Shown here: one piece after another, positions 50,538 through 62,633 of the stretch
Layout: each line of letters opens with the position of its first letter
Position numbering within the stretch: position 1 is the first letter of the stretch
Source of the DNA: Oxytricha trifallax
Taxonomy: Eukaryota > Ciliophora > Spirotrichea > Sporadotrichida > Oxytrichidae
Direction of reading: 5' to 3'
Length of the DNA: 64,000 bases
Assembly: GCA_000711775.1 (NCBI GenBank)
Contig: ARYC01000148.1
Location: 180,756-244,755 of the forward strand
Made by a program: the position numbers and the translations under genes
The notes under the pieces: generated by a model
What the model was told of the DNA's origin: nothing
The model's database searches: none
What the model saw: the letters and a program-made list of their open reading frames with translations, nothing else

Positions 50538-52300
50538 ATTTAAATTCTGCTTAAAACAACTGAATTTATAATTATAAATCAAAATTTGAATTTAAATTTC
50601 ATCAATCTGAGCTCTTTCAAGAAAAATTATAAAATTGTCAACAATAATGATTTACTAGTTTTAAGCAATTTTATAGTATAAAATAAATTTCAATAGTTTA
50701 AGCAAGGAAATATAAATAAATGAACTAAAAATAAATCGATTAAATTTAATGTAAAATTAGGCATTAATTTAATACTATAATAAAATCATGAAAGTTTAAC
50801 ATGTTGCATCAGACAAATTAATAAATTTAATAATAAATGATAACAGGTGCATAAGTAAATTTAATTGTATTTTCTCTCTCAGTTTAAGATGTTATAAAAT
50901 AAAAAAAAATTATATTAAATATAGTATAGAAAGGTGCTGAGTTGAAAGAGATCAAAGAGAATAGTATATATTTCATATATTATTCTTAAAAATATATAAT
51001 TGCAATAATTATTTTTAAATTTCAAATTTTTAATAGAGCTGTATAGTAGTTGAAACCTCAGATAAATTTTATTCCTATACACTCAAATTCTGGTAAGATT
51101 ATTTATAAAATAGTCAAAATTAATCTATTTATTAACCCCCCCCCCCAATTTCTAATCAATATCTCATATATAAGTATAATTTGATCTATCATTATATTAT
51201 TATCATTTAATGCTGATCGGAAATTAATACTGGGGCTTAAGCCAGCCTGATAGATATAATCAGATATTCATTCTTTGATTTTTGGCGATCCAGTTTCATC
51301 TGTCCAAGGGGAAAGACACCCATATCATTATATTAGTTTACTTAAATGTATTAATTAAAAAAAACAAATAAGATTAGTTCTTAATGAGAATAAAGTATAA
51401 ACTTAACCAATTAATTGTTTAGAAAATAGAGACAGTCGTCCAGGCACCTAAACTAAATAAAATACTTAATCAAACTAAAGTTTAAAGTTGTAAAAGCTTT
51501 AAATTGAGCTAATCCAATAACAGCATTGAAAAATACATAAATAGACACATATATTTTAATTTAAAAATTCTTCATAAATTACATAAAAATAGCATTATTA
51601 GCAACAGTTCAACTAAAATAACTAATAATCCAGGTAAATAGTTAGTCAAAAATATAACACTTAGCAAATAAAAGAGTAGATTTTACTGAGTGCTTAGTAA
51701 TATAGATAAATCAATATAAATACTTATATATATTTAAGGGAATAAGTATTAATTTATAGTTGAACTTAAAAATATATATATTTAATTACATTTAGCTCAG
51801 CAATTTTGAAAAGACATATAGTAAAATCTTCCAAGTTTACTTAAAGTTAATGAGTAGTCTCCTACCAATAAATATTTTTATTATTATTGTAAAAATTTAA
51901 TTTTTCGAGAGAAGTTTTAATTCAGCTTCAATTTAGGAGCCTATGTTAAGTTTTAAAATTGTATCTGTGATTTTATTTTAGGCTATTTTAAATATATTTT
52001 ATTCCAAACATCCTCATCCATATTTGAAGTTATAATTAATCAAAATAAAGCTGTATTCTTAAGATTATATGTATTAAATGATTGGAAATTACCAAAATAA
52101 TGATAGCGCTAAATGCAATTCTTTTTTTACAAATATGAAATATAACTACATGATAAATCTAACTTGAACTCTTTATTTTCTAATTAATTTAATTACTGAA
52201 ATAATAAAAGTATGTTGAAATTAGTGAAAAAGAAAATCAAATACAAAAACAAAACCCATTAGCTAAATATATATAGGAAGATAATCTATTTATACACAAG
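50538..52300. other. intergenic, AT-rich with a C11 homopolymer
   Basis: No gene supported over about 1.8 kb. A run of C at about 51136-51146 is the only notable local feature. Confidence 0.5.
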
Positions 52301-52309
52301 CTTAATTAC

Positions 52310-53790
52310 TATATTAGGCTATTTAGCATGCGAACTTTATGAGGATAGCAGGATAACTAAGAGTGAAGGCATTGAGAGTATTGGCAAAAGAGATGTCATG
52401 TTATTCCTACTAGTGCTATAGTTGCTCTGCTTAGACTGCAAGCCCTCATGCGGTTTATGGCCAAGCTTTCATTCCCTATTGTTTGCCTACCATTTTCAGT
52501 TAGGGGTCTTCGCTCCTGATCGTGGCTCTTAAACATGTACCACATTCTACACTTAAGGATCTCGATGTCAGAATGTTGACACTTTTGTCCAAATGTTGAC
52601 AGATAGGCAGCTGCTCAAAAAGGTATTCTTAAAGATAAAGATACTAGGGACTCCTTTGCTTTATCAGCGGGGTGGAATAGCAGAGCCTCATCATCAGTTT
52701 GCCGTTCTCTATCTGCTCTCTAGTCTACAGCAGGGGTTTAATGGGCTACCTCAGAAAATGGTCAAAATACTTACATTGGGAACTCAGGCATTTGTGGACT
52801 TTCGGTTTTGCTGACGAAGTAAGGGCGAACCTTCGAATGGGGGGTGGCCAGTGCTACCACGCGATTCACCATGCAAAGACGCAGGGAGATGGAGTCCCCG
52901 ACCAAGACATCTATCCCAGGGGCCGAGATACACGAGCATCTTTGTTTCTCATGCTATACCATAGCCTTTCAACCAGTCGCCTTACTCATCTCTATGAGTT
53001 GAATCTCGGGCTACAGTCACACGCTTCTTGCATGCAGATGCTTGCCTATAGCTCTTTGCCGCTTTCTTCTGGTGGTTATCTGATTTCCTCCCTGATACAG
53101 TAGATCAGCCTTAGCGCTTTCCAATTAGATTGAATAGACTTTCGAAGGAGATACACCTCTTGTCGTATGCTGGGCTAAGGATCCCTGAAGCACTATCCTA
53201 TTAGCTATAATCCCTTTAGCATCTCATCAAATGAGGATCCCTTCCACTCTCGGGCTTCAGAACTGCAATTCACATCTTCGGACCAAAGGCAACATGCTCA
53301 GATGTCAGGAGTGTCAATGCTTAGTTATCCTCGGGTATCAGGCTATACAAGGCCTTCCATCTCTCTTACTATTGCGATCTTTGTGCTTAATACGAGTAGA
53401 TTCAGCTCAAATGTGCTCGCAATATCTTGCTCATCTCACTTGCAATGCTATAAGGAATCAGATGAACAACGCTAATACTCACCTTCCAGCTCCTCAGAGC
53501 CTTTCGAGTATAGTAGACATCACCAGAAAGAGTCACATGACTGTTAACCCTACAAATCCCCTGATGCTCTATGGCAGCCATGCGATGTTGATGCTTGCAA
53601 TGGCGTGATTATCGATCATACAAAGGACTAAGCCTTCACCCTTCTCTTCCCTCTGCATCCAGGCATGCTGAGCTCCCCGCTGGTAGTACTGGGTCAATGT
53701 TGGCACGACTGGAGGTTACTAGTACTGGTCGTGTAATTCTTATCATCCTGGATTAGATTAGTTTCTAAGGGGGGTCGCCATTTATAGCTG
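52310..53790. other. GC-richer island with overlapping open frames
   Basis: Base composition changes sharply from the flanking AT-rich DNA. On the plus strand one frame is open from about 53134 to TGA near 53862 and reads SISSNEDPFHSRASELQF and SPSSSSEPFEYSRHHQKE. Another is open over about 52580-53000 (KGILKDKDTRDSFALSAGWN). A third covers 52699-53103. Because only TGA stops translation, chance frames are long, so I cannot choose. No protein family, rRNA or tRNA was recognised. It could be coding MDSs, a germline-limited gene or an old transposon. Confidence 0.4.
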
Positions 53791-53842
53791 TTAGTAATAG
53801 CCTTTAATTAGGATTAAATTTTAACTCAGATCACTTTATTAA

Positions 53843-53945
53843 TTTGGTTGCTTTTTAATTTCTGAAGACCCCCCTATATATATATATATATATATATATT
53901 TAAATATATATAAGTACTATGTTTAATTTCTTAAAAGCAACCAAA
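53843..53945. repeat. hairpin with TTTGGTTGCTTT ends and (AT)n core
   Basis: TTTGGTTGCTTT at 53843-53854 is inverted at 53934-53945. The core has a C run and an AT dinucleotide tract (about 53875-53900). Confidence 0.6.
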
Positions 53946-54016
53946 TCTCTTTATAATAATAAAAATACAATAATTAATTTAATTTCAAATTTAAAATAAC
54001 AATCACCTTATCTCAT

Positions 54017-54032
54017 GGGGTTTTGGGGTTTT
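54017..54032 (+). repeat. solitary telomere-like tract (G4T4)2
   Basis: GGGGTTTTGGGGTTTT, two exact telomere units. It resembles a TBE right end but lacks the TBE1 subterminal sequence, and no inverted partner lies within about 4 kb. Confidence 0.7.
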
Positions 54033-54059
54033 ACTCTCTCAATTAAAACTTTGATTTAA

Positions 54060-54912
54060 TTCTTATTAATTTTTAGATTGAATAAAAGTAGAGCCTCTCC
54101 AGTTAACAGCAGTAATACTGTAAATAATAATTAATAATCGAATACTGCATAAACTTAAATGCACAGCTTAAAGCAGACACTCCCCAAAATTGTAATTAAC
54201 AAGTCTCGCAATATTACTTAAATTACTATTACTTAATTTAATATTTAATATTGAGGGAGTGAAAAATTCGTAGAGTTACATTAATAACAAAGATCCTTAG
54301 TTGCTGATTAGAAATATTAAGACAGACTCCAGTCAGGAATTCTTAAAATATAATATTAGTGAAATCAAAAATAACTTATCAAGCTTTAAATCTAATAAAT
54401 TAATGAAAGATGAGTCTGGTGAATTTAATTAAATACAAAAATTTATTATGAAAGATCACTTTATATTGTTTTCTTTCAAATAACTAAATCCTCCCAAAAT
54501 TATAGTTTAAGAATAAAAATTAAGTTGAAACAAGTGAAATAGGAGGACCAAATTTGATTCATTATCCAACTACGACATCAGCTATACTCTAACATCAAAT
54601 TAGTTCTATAAATACAGATAAAGGTGGATCACTTAGCAAATTGCTATCTATGAAATAGTCCAGCGGATTTTAATCGCATTCGCCAAATGTACTCCAATAA
54701 AAATTATTAAATAAACTTCAGAGTATTAATTCGGTTAATATCATAAAATCCCAAGTTAGTTATTTACAAGATTTGGGGACGATTGAAATTAATAAAGATA
54801 GATTTAATTATAATAAATATTTGGTTGCTTTAGTAATTTAGAAGAGGGTCCTGTAGTAATAGTAGTAATCGTAGTCGTAGTAGAGGTTAATCTACTAAAG
54901 CAACCAAATTGA
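54060..54912 (+). CDS. Asn/Gln/Lys-rich coding segments
   Basis: Plus-strand segments read VNSSNTVNNNQQSNTAQTQ (about 54110-54160), then SYINNKDPQLLIRNIKTD to KFIMKDHF (54270-54470), then LIHYPTTTSAILQHQI and SVNIIKSQVSYLQDLGTIEI (54560-54800). The last runs into a TAG/TAA-rich triplet stretch (54853-54885) that would encode Gln/Ser repeats. AT-rich gaps with frame changes are likely IESs, not joined. The composition looks like MDSs of one protein, perhaps continuing into the GC-richer frame at 54951 onward. No family recognised. Confidence 0.5.
54820..54908. repeat. second TTTGGTTGCTTT hairpin, TAG-rich core
   Basis: TTTGGTTGCTTT at 54820-54831 is inverted at 54897-54908. It shares its 12 bp ends with the hairpin at 53843-53945. 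The core is a GTA/TAG triplet run. Confidence 0.6.
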
Positions 54913-54950
54913 CGAATTGCTGAATTTAATTATTATAAATCCTCAAACCC

Positions 54951-56423
54951 CTATAATTTTACTTTAGAATCTCTAACAACCTCACGAATCCAACATATGA
55001 ACCTACTGCTTCTTAATTCTAACGCCCCGCTCAGTCTGCAAGACGACTCATAGCTGCTGGAGGACCCCTCAGAGGATCTGATGCTTGACCATCTTGAGTT
55101 TGACGATCCTATACTAACAAGGACATCTTTCAAACAGCGCCTGGGCATTCTCCTGAGCAACATTCAGATGGCGAACAGAAGTCATGGGGCACTCTTACAC
55201 GTGGTGAGTAGCATTCTAGGCACACTCCACGCTCTCCTATTCGACACTAGTGGACGAGACTTTAGATAGGGTTTATAGTATTGAAAAGGAAAATGGAGGC
55301 CGCCATATTTGATGTTCTCATGATGATTCGACCACCACCAAACCATGGGTGACTTCTTGGATCCCACCACGGATGTCTCTGTACCTCTATTAATGTAAGA
55401 ATCGAGCCTTAGTTGTTCACACCATATGTAGGGAAGGAGCACAACGTAACCTATTACCTAAGATAAGCGATCAGATGGCAAGTCCCAGCAATTATCTCAA
55501 GAACGCCTACTGTCCAGATACCTTTGGCTCAGAGCCGCCAAGCCAGTTCGCATCCCGAATACTCATGAGTAGCCATGGCACAAGACTCCCTTGCAAAAGC
55601 ACTAAGCTCTAGTGCATTCCGCCTAGTGAAAACTATATTACTCTAGTGCTAAAGTAGTATCAGCATAAACCCTTCTAAATCAGGATTCTTGGCACCCTAG
55701 TCTATGACAGTCAAACTGCCACGTTTGCTGCAGCATTCTACTAGGTCTTAAAGTAATACGGATTTAACATTCTTTTCACTGCATGGAGCCGACTTATGAG
55801 AATTCTGAGGGTCGAGAGATTTTGAATATTCCAACTACCTTGCGTCATCAGCAAAAGTATTCCCCTGATAATCTTTGTCTAGTAAACAGCTCCCAGTTCA
55901 ATTATTTGTAACTCGCTAGCTCAGGCTGTGCTCTCTCGATCGAGGTACGGTACGACTATGGTGGCTTGCTAAAAACTATCGAATTCGCCTGCAACAAGCT
56001 CACTGTAAAATTCAACGATTTGAAAATTCCAATGTGAAATTCTCCTAACCAAGAAATTCTGATTGCCTCCCACTAACTAAGATCCAATCAAGAATAATGA
56101 GACTGTAGACAACATCATGAACCGAGCTACTGATAAAGGTCAGAGCCCCCCTGTCAGTAAGCAAGGAAAGGTAAAGAAGAGAACGCGTCATGAAGAGATT
56201 CAAAAAAGACCTGGCCATGCTCATTCAGAGCGCCTCCCACCTTCCCCCTCAGTTCCTGCAGAGATTCAAGGCCGCCCTCACCAAAGACACCGTTGATTCG
56301 TTGATTAAGGAAGCATCGAAATTTAGACCAAAGGATGGAGAATGCGAAGAGATCAAGGACCTGGACCGGGAGAAGCAAGAGCAGCTCAAGACCTTGAGAG
56401 AGATTGGCAAATTTGTGAAGTGA
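54951..56423 (+). CDS. GC-richer unrecognised gene, apparently frame-shifting
   Basis: Plus-strand frames carry TAA/TAG as Gln and protein-like composition: MNLLLLNSNAPLSLQDDSQL from 55001 through FKQRLGILLSNIQMANRS; then in other frames MGDFLDPTTDVSVPLLM and a 150-codon run with NYLKNAYCPDTFGSEPPS and IRILGTLVYDSQTATFAA; then NLCLVNSSQFNYLQ and EVRYDYGGLLKTIEFA; then NETVDNIMNRATDKGQSP; and finally MKRFKKDLAMLIQSASHLP (56190) ending LREIGKFVK at TGA 56421-56423. At least three frame changes occur with no obvious AT-rich IES between some of them. This could be a decaying germline gene or one with tiny IESs. No family recognised; strand choice is supported by the helical, charged final segment. 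Confidence 0.5.
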
Positions 56424-57224
56424 GTTATATCATATTAAGTTTCAAGTAATTGCATTTTGATTAATTTATATCGTCTACAAAAAATTGTAAAAAAACACAT
56501 TTGGTGTTTTAGATAATTAGAGAAATTAACATACTATTTTTGGTTAATTATCTCTATTATTATTAATTCGAAAAATGGAAATAAAGTTACTCTCTAAATA
56601 AATAGCAACCTAAACTATCAAAATGAAACCGACTAAGTTAATAACTCAAAGCTGTCTCTCACACCAAACTATACATGAATTTAATACAGTTTGTTATATA
56701 TAGTCTCAAACTTACTCTACTTCTGTAAATATTTGGAATTTTTTCTCGCTTTTATTACAAATAAACCGATATATAAATTATCCAAACTAACCAGGAAAAC
56801 ATCAGTTACAACCCCTCTTAACAATAAATAAATCGAATAAATCCATAGTAAAGAGCTAGAATTCCCCCTAGGATTAATAATCTTTTGTGTTTAAGAACAG
56901 CTAGTACGATCAGACTTCAAGTAATAATAATTCAAGATAAAAATCTAATTCTAGGGAATGAGAATCATCTGAAAATTTACAGAAGTATTGCTCAAACTTA
57001 TATCTATATAAATATATCGGCTATAATATAAGTCTACTGTAAATTTGCTGAAAATCATCATCATATCCAAATAAACTAAAAAATTCAAAGAATTTTTAAT
57101 ACTACGTTTTTATGATGCAATTTTATGTCAGAAATCGGGTGTAAAAAAACTATCAAGATTTAATTTTCTAAAATTTTTATAATAAATCAATAATAATAGA
57201 TGTTACAGATTACATAACAATAAA
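56424..57224. other. intergenic, AT-rich
   Basis: About 800 bp without a supported feature. Confidence 0.5.
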
Positions 57225-58842
57225 ATGAATAAAATTCACCTGTTTAATTATCCGAAAAACCCAGACATAACCCTCTCCCTAATTTTCATACAGTAAAACC
57301 TCAAGCAAAACTTACGGATCTGTATTTGGATTTGCTGCTAACACAAATCTCAATTAATTTCTGACAATAAATCTTTTACGTTGAATTGGTTTTGTTGCTA
57401 ATTTATTAATTTAAATGTCGGCACTGTAAGGCAACATAACGAAGATAGAATCGCCATAATTCTAAACATGTTAAAACCAAAGCCATAATCTCAATCTAAC
57501 ATCAATAAAATAGGGCAGTTAAATTCTGATATATAGGAAGTTTAAAATTAATATTAGTCAGATGGCTAAAATGCTAATTAAATAAGTGAAAAGAATTTTC
57601 CATGGCCTTAGATATAAATATTTGGAATTTATGATGGGCATGGTGGTGTAACTTGTGCGGATTACCTTAAAGAAAATTTGCATAATCGAATTGTCAAGAA
57701 TTCTGATAAAATTTATGAATACAATAAAAATTTTGAAAGATTTTATAAGACTATATTTTCATTTGGGCAATCTTTTTACTAAAATGATATAAAATTATAA
57801 ATCCTAACTTCCCTAGTAACATAGAATTAGCAATTCAGGAAGGAGCAAAATAGTGTGATTAGGAATTTCTTAACAAAGTTTACCAGGAATACATGTTAGC
57901 AGCACAGGCAAGTCAGATTCCTCATGAGCATACTCAAGTTAACAGAGCAGGGTCTTGTGCAATCGTGATTATGAATATCGGGAAGGATGTTTACATAGTG
58001 AATGTAGGGGATAGTTGAGCATTGATGTCGAGGGATTAAAAGATTGAATAAATCAGTACTGATCATAAACCCTCAGACCCTATTGAATTTGAGAGAGTCA
58101 ATAAGTGTAAAATTCTTTAAAAAATTACATTGAATTTTAAAAGTCAGTTCAGCTATAATTTGATTCACTTATTTCTTCTAAAATATCTATTTTGATTATT
58201 GTATAAATAAGAACGGAGGAAAGATTTATCAATCTTCGACTATTTTCTTCAACGGTCATCCTACCCCACAAATCAAACAATCTATAATTTCAAAGATCTC
58301 TCAACTTTCAGAGCCCGATAAAGACAATCCGTTTGTTGGGCCATACAGAGTTTTTCCTGGTAAACTATCTGTCACAAGAACATTTGGAGATATCGAAGCG
58401 AAGCTCCCAGAGTTTATTATATTTTTTTTTCAGAATTCTAACGAATTAATAAAGTTCAATGGCAGAGATGGTGTAGTTGTATGTGAACCAGAAATAAATA
58501 TCATAAAAAATGGGGGTGAAGACATAGACTTTATCGTCATAGGGAGTGATGGAATCTTCGACAGATTAGATAATGAATAAATCAGTGTCATGGCTTGGGA
58601 TGTGATTAGAAAATATGAGAAAAATGAGAAGATTGGAATTCACTCTATATGCGGAAAGATTGCGGATGAAATAATAATTTAGTCAGCTGTTTAGAAATCA
58701 ATTGATAATCTCTCTGTAGTTGTGGTTGGCTTTGAAAAGCTGAATTAGTACCTTATTGATAAAAGGTCCTCAAATATTGAAAATATATATATATCTTCTT
58801 TATTTCTAATAAGACGATAATAAGGCTCTAATTATTCTTTCA

Positions 58843-58874
<32 letters not shown>

Positions 58875-60240
58875 TACAGCTTTTATAATAACAGCTAAGT
58901 AGTAACGGCAATTGACTATGATAAATCATTAGCGAAAAAGAGAAAATCAAACTAGCAACCCCCTAATTTACAAAATATCAAACTAAAGAATGGATTGAAT
59001 ATAAACAGTTAGAAAATCTACTTAAAGTTACAGCAACGAAATAACTAGTCAAGAAACATAAATGGCGTCTTAAATTCTAATAAAGTGAAAATATTAAATT
59101 TGTGATTTTTAATCAATAAATCGTGTTAATTAATCAATTTTTTAAACTTAATTCTATATAGATTTAAATATTTTTATAAAAATTTCTTCAAAAAAAATCT
59201 AATTAAAACTTAAAATTAGCTATATAATATGCAGACAATTTTTTTCCTCTATAATTCTTCCAAAATTAAAATTTACCCTTTAGCTCTGGAATCGGAAATA
59301 GTATTTAGGGATCAGATGAAATTGAAAATCAGAAGGTTTAAGCCTACAAATAGTTAAATAAATACAAAAACCAGCACATAGTAACTCATTCATAAACCAT
59401 AATTGAATAAAATGAATCCCAGCCTGCCAATATTATTTATATAACTTTTATTCTAATTTTTCTTGTGTCTCCACTATTTTTACTATAATTTTAAACAATA
59501 ATAGACTTATTTTACCTGATATGACTCAATAAAACTCCTCATTTATAAATAAAGCCTAAAATCAACTTTAACCCCAGATAACCTAAACTACTAATAATCG
59601 TGATATGAGCACAACTTTGAAAACAAGCTTCAATCTCAATTCATATTATACACCTACCAACGAGAGCAGAGGTTAGGCTATGAAACTGCTCAGTGTTAAG
59701 AATGGTAATTAAAATAACGAATATTCTTAGTAAAAAACAAACAGTACTATGTACTCTGGTAATAATAATAATCATAATAATCATCAAGATATTCAAAGAT
59801 TAAAGATTCCTAATAAAATACCTAAACCTACTATAGCCCTTAAAACTCCCCCCCATTCCTTATTATTTACCTAGCTTACTAAAATACATGATAAAAATTG
59901 GAATAACTTTTTCATTGAGCCTTAATTCAATTGCAAACAGTACAAAATTGTATTTTTATATATAAGAATGCTAATTCTCTTCAGATTTATTTAATAGGGC
60001 AATATTAGTATTTTCTAGTCTGAATTATTTTCATCATTATGTATAAATTGTGATGTAATTTTTATTAAAAAAATCTTGACAATCATGCTCTAAATTTATA
60101 ATTCATCCATTTAGTATAATTAGTATTTAATAGAATTAAACTCATATTTAAATTTAATTTATATTAGCTTTATTGTATATTTAATTGATTCAAATTCAAT
60201 TTAATTTATTGAAAAAATTATCTTTTAGACTTTTAAGTGA
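57225..60240 (+). CDS. PP2C phosphatase with long Asn/Gln-rich tail, in-frame TGA in the core
   Basis: ATG 57225 is the likely start; GTVRQHNEDRIAIIL (about 57420) is the first PP2C motif. Next are FGIYDGHGG (57630), CAIVIMNIGKDVYIVNVGDS (57960) and DHKPSDPIEFERV. Later come KLSVTRTFGDIEAKLPEF; pointer AGTT (58411-58414/58453-58456) continues NGRDGVVVCEPEI, then IVIGSDGIFDRLDNEQ. These are the metal-binding Asp motifs of PPM phosphatases. A TGA at 58016-58018 follows VGDS exactly where the family has Arg (GDSRA). After the domain a low-complexity tail continues through segments at 58900-59090, 59285-59420 and 59520-59945 (pointer CCTG, 59423-59426/59515-59518). The stop is uncertain; first in-frame TGA at 60238. 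Confidence 0.78.
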
Positions 60241-60649
60241 CGTAGTTTGTGGGAAAAATTCTAAAATAAGTCGCAAGAATATATATATATATTATTATTT
60301 TATGTAATAAATTAAAATAAATAGCTAGAAAATAAAATACAATTGCTATTTATCTTATAATGAGAGCTATTATTAAATAAAATAAACAAGAAACTTATTG
60401 CAATATTTTAATAGATTTTAAATGGAATTATAGTGTGAAGAGGTTGAAAAAAATTTCACATTTTGTTATAACATAAAATTATAATATGAGTCCAACTTCT
60501 AAGAAAGTTAAGTATATATAATTGAATGAAGTAACATTTTAAAGGAATTTTAACCTAAATTTTACTTTATTTTATTTTTAATTTATTATTTTTATTTTAT
60601 TAAAGATATAATGAGTCTAATAAGTTGGGGCAGCTATACCCCAACCTAT
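60241..60649. other. intergenic, AT-rich
   Basis: Contains a short (AT)n run near 60281 and a small hairpin TTGGGG..CCCCAA near 60625-60644. No gene. Confidence 0.5.
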
Positions 60650-60915
60650 TAAAACCCCGTTAGTCAATTAAGAATGAAGATTGGGGATTAAGAATAATGA
60701 AATTAAGAATTAATTATAATTGGCGTAAATTATTAAAGTTTTGGCTAATTATTAAAGCCATTGGCTCGATTAATTGTCTCTATAAAATAAACCAATCAGG
60801 GTGCGTAAATTTGTTTTTAGCCTAATTATATTTAATTTCAGCCAATAATAATTAATTCTTAATTTCATTATTCTTAATCCCCAATCTTCATTCTTAATTG
60901 ACTAACGGGGTTTTA
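60650..60915. mobile_element. 266 bp foldback element with CCCCGTTAGTCAATTAAG ends
   Basis: The left arm starts TAAAACCCCGTTAGTCAATT at 60650 and runs to about 60724. The right arm (about 60839-60915) is its inverse with one or two differences. Arms of about 75 bp flank an AT-rich non-coding core. The first bases (AAAACCCC) equal one telomere unit. The element lies between the two PP2C genes. Confidence 0.78.
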
Positions 60916-61397
60916 TAACTAAATTAAAGTCATTATGCTACTTATGAACTTAAATTTAAATTATATTTTTTATTTGATATAAAATAATAGTTAACATTCT
61001 TCATAGAATTAGAATTTATCGCCTTAACATGAAAGTTCAAAGTTACTATGAAATTTACATTATTATTTAAACTCATTTTGACTTTTAACTCAACATATAT
61101 GTAAAATTTAATCACAAAAAAATTATATTTATATATAAATTCTCATTTTTAGTTAATTTCACTATTTTATGGCTCTTAAATGTATAAACCTCACTTTTAA
61201 TGATGTTTATTAAAAGATTTAAACGAAAAGAACTTTGAATTTATAAATTTTATATATTATTCGATATTTTATAATGTTATTAGATTTAATGTATACTAAA
61301 TTATCTTTAAATTATTTTTATTAGATTTCAATCTTATATAGTGGCAATTAATTAATTTTAGGGTAATTTTATTAATTTAAAATTATAAATTATAAAA
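60916..61397. other. intergenic, AT-rich
   Basis: No feature recognised upstream of the second PP2C gene. Confidence 0.5.
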
Positions 61398-62633
61398 ATG
61401 CAAAGTTCTTATCAATTTCATTTCGGTGGATCTAACCCAATATTCGGAGGCGGTGTTGACTGGGGCAATTCAGGGGGTTCTGGGGGAGCAGGTGGTTTCT
61501 CTATTGGAAACTTAGTCCAAGAAGTTGGTGTCCATGAAAGAAACGCTTCAAGTGAAAATAAAAAATATTTTAACTGTAATATGACGATAATTTCTTTCCA
61601 TTAATTTATATTTTTAAAGTGTGAAGGAATTCGCTTATACAGAGGATAAGAACTTTAGATTTAGACCTTCAATGGAAGACAGTAAGTAATATTTCTATTA
61701 AATCGAAAACTTCATAACTTTCACAATAATTGTCGTTACATATTAATTTATCCAGAATCTTTTTGTTTCATAAGCACTAACATATTTTGATTGTAGCATA
61801 TTTCGCAAAAGACAGAGTGAATGGTGATCCAAATTTGGGTATGTTTGGTGTTTTCGACGGACACGGAGGTAGATAAGTGGCTGATCACTGCGCAGAGAGA
61901 GTTCCTGAGGAGCTTAGAAAAGAAATCGCTAAATCTTCTGGAGACTTAAGTTACGGATTAGAGCAAGTGTTTTTGAGGGTAATCAATAAATAAAACTTTG
62001 AAAATCATTCCTAATTTTACTTATAAATAGATCGATATTACATCAAACAAATGTTCAAACATCCAAAACTCTATTGAGTTATATGATCTTTTTATTTTAT
62101 GTTCTATCAATAACGAATTACGATTGATAGATGCAGATAACACAGGGTCAACAGCTTGTGTAGTGGTAGTGAGACAAGAAATGGGAAATAAAGTGGTTTA
62201 TATTGCAAATTTAGGAGATACCAGAGCAGTTCTTAGTAAAAACGGAGTTGCTGAGCGCATGTCATACGATCATAAAGCCTCAGACCCCCTGGAAGTTGAG
62301 AGAATTCGTTCTGGAGGCGGTATCGTACTTGATAACAGAGTTGGAGGGTCATTAGCTATCACTAGAGCATTCGGGGATCATTCACTCAAAAAAGATGGAG
62401 TGATTGCTAAACCATATATTAAGAAGCACATTTTGAGATCTAGCGATAAGTATATGGTTGTGGCTAGCGATGGAGTATGGGATGTTTTAGAAGATTAGGA
62501 TGCCATCAATTATTGCAAAGATGAATTTAATTCCAAAGAAATCGCACAGGCGATTGTTAAAGCTTCTATTGAAAGAGGGTCTAAAGATAACACTTCATGT
62601 CTCATCATTAAATTCAATAGTTCCCCATACTGA
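61398..62633 (+). CDS. PP2C-type Ser/Thr phosphatase
   Basis: ATG 61398 opens MQSSYQFHFGGSNPIFGG, a Gly-rich leader, followed after an insertion by EFAYTEDKNFRFRPSMED. A GT-AG intron (about 61682-61796) leads to GMFGVFDGHGGRQVADHC. Then DADNTGSTACVVVVRQ, YIANLGDTRAVLSKNG, SYDHKASDPLEVERI, GGSLAITRAFGDHSLK, VVASDGVWDVLED and the final GSKDNTSCLIIKF. TGA is at 62631-62633. All metal-binding Asp residues and the GDTRA Arg are present, in contrast to the neighbour at 57225-60240. About 300 residues, a compact single-domain phosphatase. The segment around 61970-62120 may contain another IES that keeps the frame open. Confidence 0.93.

Noticed and set aside
51136..51146. Poly-C tract as a telomere remnant
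   Set aside because: A pure C run without interspersed A4 is not the hypotrich telomere repeat.
52699..53103. 134-codon open frame in the GC-richer island taken as a gene
   Set aside because: Other frames over the same bases are equally open and no family was recognised; reported only as part of the island.
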